Below are positions 15,301 to 20,556 of a stretch of DNA of 20,556 nucleotides, piece by piece (the stretch's first letter is position 1; each line of letters opens with the position of its first letter). A model generated the notes under the pieces. The model was not told the DNA's origin. It made no database searches and saw only the letters and a program-made list of their open reading frames with translations. The DNA comes from Acidobacteriota bacterium. GTDB lineage: Bacteria; Acidobacteriota; Blastocatellia; Pyrinomonadales; Pyrinomonadaceae. The position numbers and the translations under genes were made by a program. The stretch lies in contig JAHEEZ010000037.1 of the NCBI GenBank assembly GCA_024640445.1, positions 1 through 20,556 of the forward strand, read 5' to 3'.

Positions 15301-15591
15301 TCGGCGGCAAGGATCGAGTCGGAACGGGAAGGCCGCGCGATACGCGACGGTGAAGTCGTGACGGCCTGCCAGGCGGCATGCCCGACCGAAGCCATCGTGT
15401 TCGGCAACATGCACGACGAGAACAGCAAGATCGCCAAAACCAAAAAGGATCACAGGAATTACGGCCTGCTGAACCATGAGCTCAATACTCAGCCGCGGAC
15501 CACCTATCTGGCAGGACTGAGAAACCAGAACCCGGCGATGCCCGATTATATCGCGCCGAAGAAGAAGGAGGGCGGGGGCGAAAGCCACTAG
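12310..15591 (+). CDS. actB: Alternative complex III subunit ActB, molybdopterin-like plus FeS protein
   Basis: ActB (1093 aa) is the large peripheral ACIII subunit: an N-terminal domain shaped like a molybdopterin oxidoreductase but without the cofactor, fused to an NrfC/PsrB-like FeS domain that passes electrons from quinol to ActA. Seen: a Tat motif placed late (SRRNFVKVMGASLAFAGLSGC, Arg59-Arg60) ending in a lipobox-like LSGC (Cys78), as in the extended-Tat type known for these proteins. An Ala/Pro-rich stretch spans 534-588. The cysteine groups of the FeS domain are CVGCNACVLAC (852-862), CQQCEQAPCEVVC (909-921), CVGTRYCSNNC (941-951) and CTYC...CQAAC (990-1024), together enough for four clusters. 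No cysteine motif for a cluster appears at the start of the first domain. The start is preceded by GAGGGAA. Part of the act operon. Confidence 0.95.
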   Translation: MSSKDSGTNFAILKEQILAKSGKEYWRSVEEFVDAPEFEEFVKYEYPAHAEEWDSSLSRRNFVKVMGASLAFAGLSGCVIQPAEKIVPYVSQPEGLVPGKPMFFATAVTLGGVSNGVLARSHEGRPTKLEGNPEHPGSLGSTDVFTQASILNLYDPDRSKELLYRGVPKTWQGFYTDLRGKVQETRASGGQGIAFLTETVTSPSQIDQFKRVRTELPNAKWHQYEPVNKDNAIEGSKLAFGSAAQPVYKFEKAERILSLDADIFSGFNVRYIKDFAKGRAVSEEKKEMNRLYSVESSLSLTGAKADHRLALKPSQVVEAAKAAAGAMGIAGASGTGLSEKASAWIKEMAKDLSEHKGKSLVIAGDNQSAAVHALAFAMNDALGNVGQTVDYVEPLAANGEKLQREQLAELVQDIDAGRVKMLVILGGNPAYNTPSDLRLDLARLNKVPYRVHVGEYFDETAALCQWHVSSTHFLETWADTRAYDGTAAISQPLIKPLYDGKSHTEIVQLFFQDNYEKSAMQIVQDYWKSQGMDGAPAAAAVPAPAEGAAKPADANAASTDAPAEKKADPAAAPAPAASPASNGAIAPKTFEDKWRKAVHDGVIPGSQAPVKSVTVNAGFVSEIKSAAGGEGAIEVSILPDPCIYDGRFTNNGWLQELPNPLNKITWENVALISPNTAQKLGINQDKRYKDYAGGELGRAFITTKGGNMSSDLLNLTYEGVKVEGNVPAWISPGQPDDVITIFLGYGRTRAGRVGNGIGYNAYDVRKSTAAWFGKGEISRTGEQTQIASTQIHFNMEHRDLLRSWTMEEYEEHLKEPPHDMAEGYDKSMYGNVFGELYEKNNKWAMTIDLNSCVGCNACVLACQSENNIPIVGKEQVERSREMQWLRIDAYYKGDDISDPEGPYFQPVLCQQCEQAPCEVVCPVHATVHSAEGLNDMVYNRCVGTRYCSNNCPYKVRRFNFFLYQDWNTPQYKLMRNPEVSVRSRGVMEKCTYCTQRISAARIESEREGRAIRDGEVVTACQAACPTEAIVFGNMHDENSKIAKTKKDHRNYGLLNHELNTQPRTTYLAGLRNQNPAMPDYIAPKKKEGGGESH

Positions 15592-15615
15592 TCCCGGATA
15601 ACCTGAGCAGGACGC

Positions 15616-15628
15616 AGCTTAGAAAGCT
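15616..15628 (+). other. Small hairpin between ribosome site and actC start
   Basis: AGCTT-AGA-AAGCT (5-bp stem) lies directly before the actC ATG at 15629. The only ribosome-site-like sequence, AGGA at 15609-15612, is 16 bases from the ATG, which is far, but folding of this hairpin would bring it close. A 5-bp stem is weak evidence. Confidence 0.25.
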
Positions 15629-17044
15629 ATGCAAGACCTAAAGGAAATTCAAAGGAAGATCTACCCGCCGATGGTCGAGGGTGACCACAATTACGGCTCG
15701 GTGACGGACAAGATCAGCGATATAACGCTGAAGAAGAGGACGCCCTTCGGATGGTTCATCGGATTCGGAATAGCGTTCCTTGTTGCCCAATCGCTGCTGT
15801 TCACGGCGATCTATCTGGTGACGACCGGTGTCGGGATCTGGGGTAATAACCAGCCCGTTGACTGGGCGTTCCCGATCATCAACTTCGTCTGGTGGATCGG
15901 TATCGGACACGCCGGAACGCTGATATCGGCGATCCTGCTGCTTATGAACCAGAAGTGGCGCACATCGATCAACCGTTTCGCCGAAGCCATGACGCTTTTT
16001 GCCGTGGCTTGCGCGGGCATGTTCCCGGTCCTTCATACGGGACGCCCGTGGCTTGCTTATTGGCTGCTTCCGTACCCAAACACGATGGGTATGTGGCCTC
16101 AGTTCAGAAGCCCACTGATGTGGGACGTTTTTGCGGTTTCGACATACGCGACGGTCTCGCTGCTCTTTTGGTATGTAGGACTGATACCGGATCTCGCGAC
16201 CCTTCGCGACAGGGCTAAGAACAAGTATTTCAAGGTCGTGTATGGCCTTCTGTCCTGGGGATGGAGGGGTTCGGCAAGGCACTGGCACCGGTATGAGATC
16301 GCTTATCTGCTGCTTGCTGGTCTTTCGACGCCGCTGGTTCTATCCGTTCACTCGATCGTTTCACTCGACTTCTCGGTGGCGCAGCTGCCCGGTTGGCACG
16401 CGACGATATTTCCGCCTTACTTTGTGGCCGGAGCCATCTTCGCCGGTTTTGCGATGGTGCTGATCCTGACGATCCCTCTTCGTGTCTGGTACAACATGAA
16501 GGACCTCATCACGGACACCCACCTTGTCTATATGGGCAAGGTAATGCTCGCGACAGGAATGATCGTTGTGTACGGCTACGCAATGGAAGCATTCTTCGCG
16601 TGGTACAGCGGAGCCCAGTACGAAGTCTTCATGATGTACAACCGAATGTGGGACGGACCCTACTGGTGGTCTTACTGGCTGCTGATCCTCTGTAACGGAA
16701 TATCTATCCAGTTCCTCTGGTTCAAGAGGTTCCGGGAGAGCGCGTTCTGGCTCTTCATCATTTCGGTGGTCGTCAGCGTGGGAATGTGGCTTGAGAGATT
16801 CGTGATCATCGTGACGAGCCTGCAGCGCGACTTTCTTCCTTCATCCTGGGGCATGTACGCTCCAACGATGTTTGACTGGTCGATGTATATCGGTACGATC
16901 GGTTTCTTCTTCGCGCTTATATTCCTCTTCGTGAGAATGCTCCCGGTCATTTCGATCTTCGAGGTCCGCGCGCTTCTTCCGGATGCGGAGGTCGATCATC
17001 ACGTGAAAGATCAGAAGGCGGTCGAGGGGGCTGTCGAGGGCTAG
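15629..17044 (+). CDS. actC: Alternative complex III subunit ActC, NrfD-like membrane protein
   Basis: ActC is a polytopic NrfD/PsrC-family subunit holding the menaquinol-oxidation site next to ActB. The 471-aa protein begins with a cytoplasmic tail (about 1-45, MQDLKEIQRKIYPPMVEGDHNYGSVTDKISD) and then has about ten hydrophobic spans. Conserved-looking polar residues sit in FPVLHTGRPWLAYWLLPYPN (His136) and SPLMWDVFAVSTY (Asp166), the kind of His/Asp pair assigned to quinol and proton handling in this family. Other typical parts are HSIVSLDFSVAQLPGWHATIFPPYFVAGAIFAGFAMV and YMGKVMLATGMIVVYGYAMEAFFAWYSG. The C-terminal tail is short and acidic. It follows actB by 37 bases. Confidence 0.95.
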   Translation: MQDLKEIQRKIYPPMVEGDHNYGSVTDKISDITLKKRTPFGWFIGFGIAFLVAQSLLFTAIYLVTTGVGIWGNNQPVDWAFPIINFVWWIGIGHAGTLISAILLLMNQKWRTSINRFAEAMTLFAVACAGMFPVLHTGRPWLAYWLLPYPNTMGMWPQFRSPLMWDVFAVSTYATVSLLFWYVGLIPDLATLRDRAKNKYFKVVYGLLSWGWRGSARHWHRYEIAYLLLAGLSTPLVLSVHSIVSLDFSVAQLPGWHATIFPPYFVAGAIFAGFAMVLILTIPLRVWYNMKDLITDTHLVYMGKVMLATGMIVVYGYAMEAFFAWYSGAQYEVFMMYNRMWDGPYWWSYWLLILCNGISIQFLWFKRFRESAFWLFIISVVVSVGMWLERFVIIVTSLQRDFLPSSWGMYAPTMFDWSMYIGTIGFFFALIFLFVRMLPVISIFEVRALLPDAEVDHHVKDQKAVEGAVEG

Positions 17045-17050
17045 AGGATC

Positions 17051-17064
17051 GCCGCTCAGGCGGC
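17051..17064 (+). other. Hairpin in the actC-actD gap
   Basis: GCCGC-TCAG-GCGGC is a perfect 5-bp G/C stem with a four-base loop, seven bases after the actC stop. A second pairing, CCGCG (17076-17080) with CGCGG (17095-17099), fills most of the rest of the 69-base gap. The actD ribosome site AAAGG (17105-17109) lies just after. No T-run follows. Confidence 0.35.
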
Positions 17065-17113
17065 TGCTGGAAGGACCGCGGCGCATCTGGGCGGCGCGGA
17101 TTCATAAAGGCTT

Positions 17114-17647
17114 ATGAAAAAAGAAATCTACGGATTAATGGCTGAGTTCGATTCTTCTACCGAACTGGTCGCGGCGGCGGAGAGGATCCGGGACGCCGGC
17201 TACACGAAGACTGACGCGTTTTCGCCGTTCCCGATCCACGAGTTGGACAAGGCTCTGGGGATCAAACGGTCGATCCTGCCTTACCTGGTGTTCGGCGGCG
17301 GAATTCTCGGTCTGTTGTCCGGACTCGGTCTGCAGTATTTCACTCACGTGATCGATTATCCGATCATCGTCGGCGGCCGGCCATATTTCAGTCTGCCGTC
17401 ATTCGTTCCGCCCGCGTACGAGCTGACCATTCTCCTCGCTTCATTTGCGGCTGTTTTGGGGATGCTTTTTCTGAACGGGCTGCCGAAACCTTATCATCCC
17501 GTGTTTAATGTGCCGAGGTTCAATCTTGCCATGAGGGAAAAGTTCTTCCTTGTCATTGAGAGAGAGGACCCGAAATTCGATTACGAAGAGACCCGGAGCC
17601 TAATGGAAGACCTTAACGCACAGGAGGTGTTCGAAGTTGATGAATAA
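17114..17647 (+). CDS. actD: Alternative complex III subunit ActD (DUF3341)
   Basis: ActD is a small membrane subunit of ACIII of structural or peripheral function. The 177-aa DUF3341 protein has a cytoplasmic N-terminal ferredoxin-like part (MKKEIYGLMAEFDSSTELVAAAERIRDAGYTKTDAFSPFPIHELD), one span at 55-78 (LPYLVFGGGILGLLSGLGLQYF), the family's YPIIVGGRPYFSLPSFVPPAYELTIL segment, a second span at 101-122, and a cytoplasmic C-terminus with YHPVFNVPRF. It carries no cofactor motif. AAAGG precedes the ATG. Its end overlaps the actE start: the actE ATG (17640) lies upstream of the actD stop (17645-17647), so the two are translationally coupled. Confidence 0.95.
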   Translation: MKKEIYGLMAEFDSSTELVAAAERIRDAGYTKTDAFSPFPIHELDKALGIKRSILPYLVFGGGILGLLSGLGLQYFTHVIDYPIIVGGRPYFSLPSFVPPAYELTILLASFAAVLGMLFLNGLPKPYHPVFNVPRFNLAMREKFFLVIEREDPKFDYEETRSLMEDLNAQEVFEVDE

Positions 17648-18407
17648 GACACCTTCTGAAAAATTCAAAATTAGAAATTCAAAATTAATCAATGTGTCGC
17701 GAGGCGCCGTTTTTGCATTTTTAGTTTTTACGTTTGTTTTTGCGAATGCGTGCCGCTATGACATGCAGGATCAGCCGAGGCTGAAGCCATACAAGCAAAG
17801 CGATTTCTTTTCCGACGGCAAGGCGATGAGGGAAATGCCGGACGGAACAGTGGCGAGGGGCCAACTCCGGGAAGACAAGGAATTCTATACCGGCAAGAAA
17901 ACGGACGCGGATCCGAACGTGAAGGTCGAAACGACAATTGACCCGTCGGGCAACACGCTGGTCACAAGCTTTCCGAACGACATTGAAGAGATCCCGATGC
18001 CGGTTACAAAGGAAGTGCTTGACCGCGGCGAACAGCGCTACAAGATCTTCTGCATCGTCTGTCACGGTCCCGTCGGCAACGGTGACGGAATGGTCGTGCG
18101 AAGGGGATATCCGAAACCGCCGACGTATCATGACGACCGGCTTCGAAATGCTCCCGTGGGACACTTCTTCGACGTGATGACGAACGGCTGGGGCAGGATG
18201 AACAGCTACGCTTCGCAGATACCGCCGGTTGACCGGTGGGCAATTGTGGCTTACATACGCGCTCTTCAGGCGAGCCAAAACCCGCAAGGGTACGACGGCA
18301 CCGGTAAGGCTGCAGAACCCGCGGCTGACAGCAACACGAACAATGACGCATCGAAAACACCCGCTCAAAACGGGAACACGAACGGCAACGGAGGTGGAAA
18401 CCAGTAA
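17640..18407 (+). CDS. actE: Alternative complex III subunit ActE, monoheme cytochrome c lipoprotein
   Basis: ActE is the periplasmic monoheme cytochrome that hands electrons from ActA to a downstream acceptor or oxidase. The 255-aa protein has a N-terminal export signal (SRGAVFAFLVFTFVFANAC) with a lipoprotein-like cysteine (Cys38) and one heme site, CIVCHG (Cys138, Cys141, His142), in a class I cytochrome c domain. RGYPKPPTYHDDRLRNAPVGHFFDVMTNGWGRMNSYASQIPPVDRWAIVAYIRALQ follows, where Met provides the likely sixth ligand. The tail is rich in Asn, Gly and Ala, and probably disordered. I choose the ATG at 17640; TTG at 17637 in frame is the alternative, and AGGAGG at 17622-17627 serves both. 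The first coding part contains an A/T-rich 13-bp repeat unlike the neighbours. The stop overlaps the actF ATG (TAATG). Confidence 0.93.
   Translation: MNKTPSEKFKIRNSKLINVSRGAVFAFLVFTFVFANACRYDMQDQPRLKPYKQSDFFSDGKAMREMPDGTVARGQLREDKEFYTGKKTDADPNVKVETTIDPSGNTLVTSFPNDIEEIPMPVTKEVLDRGEQRYKIFCIVCHGPVGNGDGMVVRRGYPKPPTYHDDRLRNAPVGHFFDVMTNGWGRMNSYASQIPPVDRWAIVAYIRALQASQNPQGYDGTGKAAEPAADSNTNNDASKTPAQNGNTNGNGGGNQ
17661..17687 (+). repeat. Tandem 13-bp A/T repeat in the start of actE
   Basis: AAATTCAAAATTA occurs at 17661-17673 and again at 17675-17687, one base apart (period 14). It encodes the polar KFKIRNSKLIN part before the signal hydrophobic core. Base composition is very unlike the surrounding G/C-ending codons. 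It resembles the short A/T heptamer-based repeats scattered in some bacterial genomes, and may be an inserted repeat unit taken into the coding sequence. Confidence 0.7.
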
Positions 18408-19651
18408 TGAGTGACACCTACAAAGCCCCCGAATCACTGAACCGCCTTCAGACCGCCGCGTTGGGGATCGGAGGAATAGGCGTGATCGCCTGTTTTGCCG
18501 GCATGTATCTCCAACCGGAACAGGCTCTTCGAGGCTGGCTTCTCGGATTCATACTCTGGGCAGGAATAGGGTTCGGCGGACTCGGCATCCTGCTTCTCCA
18601 GTATCTGACCGGCGGCGCCTGGGGCGTCGTGATACGCAGGATAGCAGAGGCTTGTTCAAGGACCATCCCGATACTGGCGATCCTCTTCGTCCCGATACTG
18701 CTGGGCGTTTACAAGCTGTATGACTGGGCAAACATCTACCTTGCGAATCTCGCGGCACCCGCAGACGCACCGGTTGACAAGGTAATCGCCTGGCGTGGCT
18801 GGTTTATGGACCCAAATTTTTGGGTAGCGCGCACGGTCATCTATTTTGTTATTTTCGGCGCGCTGGCCTATCTCCTTAACAAATGGTCACGGCAGCAGGA
18901 CACCGCGGAAACTCCTGAAAAGGCGGCGGAATTTCTTGGCATCGCGACCCGTGTATCCGGCCCCGGGATCATCGTTTTTGTTATGACGGTCACCTTTGCG
19001 TCGGTTGACTGGACGATGACGCTTGAGCCGCACTGGTTCTCGACGATCTGGGGGTTTCTGTTTGTTGCGGGCTGGGCACTCAGTTGCTTTAGTTTCTCGG
19101 TAGCAATGATGGCGTACCTGTCGACCCGCGCGCCGATGGATGAGGTGCTCGGGAAAAGGCACTTCCATGATATCGGAAAGCTGATGCTGGCGCTGGTTAT
19201 GGTCTGGGCGTACTTCAATTTTTCTCAATACCTGATCATCTGGTCCGGCAACCTGACGGAAGAGACGCCTTTCTACCTTGTGCGCTCCAAGGGCACGTGG
19301 GGAGCGATCGGGCTGTTCCTGATCTTCTTCCACTTCGCGTTCCCGTTCCTCATCCTCTTGATGCAGGACTTCAAGCGCAAAGCCAAGTGGCTCGCCGCTC
19401 TTGCAGTGTTCATCATATTCATGCGGCTGGTAGATATGTACTACATCATCGGACCGAGCCCGATGGTGGGTGAGGCCAACCTCCACTTGCTTGAGGTGCC
19501 GTTCAGGCTGAGCGTCTGGGACGTCGTTTCACCGATTGCGATCGGGGGGATCTGGCTCTGGTGGTTCATACGCGAACTGAAGCGCCGTCCGATCGTTCCG
19601 TTTAACGATCCGTTCTTCGAGAATGCGATCAAGCACGGAAAGGGGCACTAG
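18407..19651 (+). CDS. actF: Alternative complex III subunit ActF, second NrfD-like membrane subunit
   Basis: ActF is the second polytopic NrfD-family subunit of ACIII, structurally similar to ActC; it is thought to help proton movement and scaffold the complex rather than oxidise quinol. The 414-aa protein has about ten hydrophobic spans. Typical parts are LQTAALGIGGIGVIACFAGMYL, YLTGGAWGVVIRRIAEACSRTIPILAILFVPILLG, LEPHWFSTIWGFLFVAGWALSCFSF, HDIGKLMLALVMVWAYFNFSQYLIIWSGNLTEETPFYLVR and FPFLILLMQDFKRKAKWLA. The ATG overlaps the actE stop (TAATG), and GGAGGTGG at 18391-18398 is an excellent ribosome site. The stop is 52 bases before the next gene, whose start lies in a predicted fold. Confidence 0.95.
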   Translation: MSDTYKAPESLNRLQTAALGIGGIGVIACFAGMYLQPEQALRGWLLGFILWAGIGFGGLGILLLQYLTGGAWGVVIRRIAEACSRTIPILAILFVPILLGVYKLYDWANIYLANLAAPADAPVDKVIAWRGWFMDPNFWVARTVIYFVIFGALAYLLNKWSRQQDTAETPEKAAEFLGIATRVSGPGIIVFVMTVTFASVDWTMTLEPHWFSTIWGFLFVAGWALSCFSFSVAMMAYLSTRAPMDEVLGKRHFHDIGKLMLALVMVWAYFNFSQYLIIWSGNLTEETPFYLVRSKGTWGAIGLFLIFFHFAFPFLILLMQDFKRKAKWLAALAVFIIFMRLVDMYYIIGPSPMVGEANLHLLEVPFRLSVWDVVSPIAIGGIWLWWFIRELKRRPIVPFNDPFFENAIKHGKGH

Positions 19652-19660
19652 TTTTTGAAA

Positions 19661-19700
19661 TTCCCGGCGGAGGGGCATTCGCCTCTTCCCGGTGTGGGAA
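19661..19700 (+). other. Stem-loop in the gap after actF
   Basis: GGAGGGGC (19669-19676) pairs with GCCTCTTC (19681-19688, then C at 19689) across a 4-base loop ATTC, giving eight pairs including two G-U, and an outer TTCCC (19661-19665) can pair with GGGAA (19696-19700). The outer 3' arm lies just before the next gene's ATG (19704), so the fold could hide its ribosome site. No T-run follows. Confidence 0.4.
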
Positions 19701-19703
19701 GAT

Positions 19704-20243
19704 ATGTCAGAGCATAAACAAGTAATCATCGATTCGGAGAAGCCCTACGAAAGCAATACCGTAGACGCCAAGCTGATCGTCTACTTTGCGGCCGGGCTGT
19801 TCCTTTTGATCGTCATCACATTCGGTCTTATGTGGGCGTTCGAATTCTGGGTACTCGAGCCACAGTGGGCGGAAGCGGATAAACAGAACGAGCTTCCGGT
19901 AGCCCTCAAGGGCGACGAAAAACTCCCGGCCGAGCCGCGACTCCAGTCGGCGCCCGGTTTTGGAGTTGATACGAAGAACGGCCGTGTGAACCTCGAACTC
20001 AGGGAGCCGCAGGCAGAGTACCGGGAGTTGCTGAAGCTGTGGGAGGACGAGTGGGCGAACGGGCAAAAGGACGAAAAGACCGGTACCGTGATCACACTGT
20101 CGATCGAGGCAGCGAAAGAAAAGATTCTGAAAGACGGGACGATCAAGGCGCGTTCGGAAGACGCGAGCAAGAAGACCGTCGATGAGGCAACTACATTCTA
20201 CACTTCGTCGAGCTCCGGAAGGGTCGCGTCGGAGAAGAGGTAG
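19704..20243 (+). CDS. One-TM protein, possibly of a cytochrome-oxidase-associated family
   Basis: A 179-aa protein with a short cytoplasmic N-terminus, one membrane span (about 24-46, LIVYFAAGLFLLIVITFGLMWAF) and a periplasmic part. It carries PAEPRLQSAPG (75-85), then EYRELLKLWEDEW (105-117) and TGTVITLSIEAAKEKILKDG (126-145). This pattern (PxPRLQxxP, then L-x-x-Y/W-x-W, then G-x-V-x-I-x-I-x-x-A) resembles, from memory, an unnamed protein family encoded between ACIII or SCO genes and cytochrome oxidase subunits; this is family recollection, not a search. Its position after actF and before sco supports such a role. Start choice: ATG at 19704 instead of an in-frame GTG at 19692; ribosome site unclear. 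The C-terminus is Ser-rich and charged. Confidence 0.75.
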   Translation: MSEHKQVIIDSEKPYESNTVDAKLIVYFAAGLFLLIVITFGLMWAFEFWVLEPQWAEADKQNELPVALKGDEKLPAEPRLQSAPGFGVDTKNGRVNLELREPQAEYRELLKLWEDEWANGQKDEKTGTVITLSIEAAKEKILKDGTIKARSEDASKKTVDEATTFYTSSSSGRVASEKR

Positions 20244-20248
20244 TAACA

Positions 20249-20263
20249 GGGGACCTTGTTCCC
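20249..20263 (+). other. Hairpin between the one-TM gene and sco
   Basis: GGGGAC-CTT-GTTCCC: a 6-bp stem (one G-U) with a three-base loop, five bases after the preceding stop. The sco ribosome site AGGA (20272-20275) follows. No T-run, so read-through is expected. Confidence 0.35.
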
Positions 20264-20281
20264 GCATTAACAGGAAAGAAG

Positions 20282-20556
20282 ATGAAAAATGATTCGCCAG
20301 CAGTAAGCGGTATTTGGCTGAAGCTTTTTCTCGGTTCTTTGATCATTGGCGTTTTTTGCGGCGCCGTGTTTGCCCAAAAGGCCGAACACTACAACTCGCC
20401 GCTCTATTCACCGAAGACCTATGATCCCTCGCAAAGCGAAGGCAATGGCTTGCCGAAGACTTTGAAGAACGTGGGGATCGAGCAGAAACTCAATTCCCAG
20501 TTGCCGCTCGACGCGGTATTCAAGGATGAGAACGGAGAGACGGTAAAGCTGGGAGA
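20282..20556 (+). CDS. SCO1/SenC-family copper chaperone, 5' part (cut by window end)
   Basis: SCO proteins are membrane- or periplasm-located thioredoxin-fold proteins that deliver copper to the CuA site of cytochrome c oxidase. Only the first 91 codons are present. Seen: a signal peptide (ending GAVFA, likely cut after Ala31), then SPLYSPKTYDPSQ and KTLKNVGIEQKLNSQLPLDAVFKDENGETVKLG, which matches the family's characteristic VGI-Q-LG-QLPLD-F-D-G-V-LG lead-in. The copper-binding CxxxC and the His would lie past the window end. AGGAAAG precedes the ATG. Its place after the ACIII genes suggests that cytochrome oxidase genes follow downstream. Confidence 0.85.
   Translation, partial: MKNDSPAVSGIWLKLFLGSLIIGVFCGAVFAQKAEHYNSPLYSPKTYDPSQSEGNGLPKTLKNVGIEQKLNSQLPLDAVFKDENGETVKLG

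Noticed and set aside
17721..18437. Minus-strand open frame opposite actE
   Set aside because: Arg/His/Val-rich translation without domains; actE has its heme motif and ribosome site.
1..20556. Defence system, CRISPR, prophage, integrase, transposase, tRNA or rRNA
   Set aside because: No array-like spaced repeats, no recombinase or nuclease motifs, and no tRNA-like cloverleaf was seen in the intergenic gaps; all large frames are accounted for by housekeeping, envelope or respiratory genes.

Overview
The window is ordinary bacterial chromosome of moderately high GC, densely packed with genes. It looks like Acidobacteriota, probably the Blastocatellia/Pyrinomonadales side. This placement is inferred, not measured. 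It rests on a complete alternative complex III (ACIII) operon, stand-alone heptose nucleotidyltransferase and PurS/PurQ genes, a class of secreted beta-domain protein I associate with that phylum, and the G/C-ending codon style. No rRNA, tRNA, CRISPR array, insertion sequence or phage gene was seen. No stretch over 300 bases lacks a gene; the longest gap is 277 nt (11242-11518).

Left part (1-4285, plus strand): a heptose-1-phosphate adenylyltransferase (lipopolysaccharide precursor), an unrecognised 200-aa protein, then dapD, a class I/II PLP aminotransferase and an archaeal/fungal-type aspartate-semialdehyde dehydrogenase. The last three fit the succinylase route to diaminopimelate and lysine. 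The aminotransferase has its own good sigma70-type promoter only a few bases before the ATG, so its mRNA may be leaderless.

Middle (4307-8520): an unknown minus-strand gene, purB, two tandem minus-strand DUF4870-type membrane proteins, then purS and purQ. Purine genes alternate with opposed genes, and the convergent pairs have almost no space between them (21, 0 and 6 nt).

Next (8527-11241): a secreted protein of unknown function and a DedA-family membrane protein on the minus strand, divergent from a plus-strand ROK-family protein. The ROK protein has a degenerate phosphate loop and no zinc motif. The divergent gap holds consensus-like promoters on both strands and a perfect 15-bp palindrome, GTCAAAC-A-GTTTGAC, overlapping one -35 box.

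Right part (11519 to the end, plus strand): the ACIII operon actA-B-C-D-E-F (pentaheme cytochrome, molybdopterin-like/FeS protein, NrfD-like quinol subunit, DUF3341 protein, monoheme lipoprotein, second NrfD-like subunit). A one-TM protein resembling a cytochrome-oxidase-associated family and the start of a SCO1/SenC copper chaperone follow. Together they would oxidise menaquinol, pass electrons through hemes and FeS clusters to a periplasmic cytochrome, and support assembly of a terminal oxidase that probably lies just beyond the window.

No clearly new system was found. The best leads are a near-perfect Rex-like (or CRP-like) operator before actA, inverted repeats in the longer intercistronic gaps of the act operon, an A/T-rich 13-bp direct repeat making up the N-terminal coding part of actE, and the variant ROK protein with its palindromic divergent control region.
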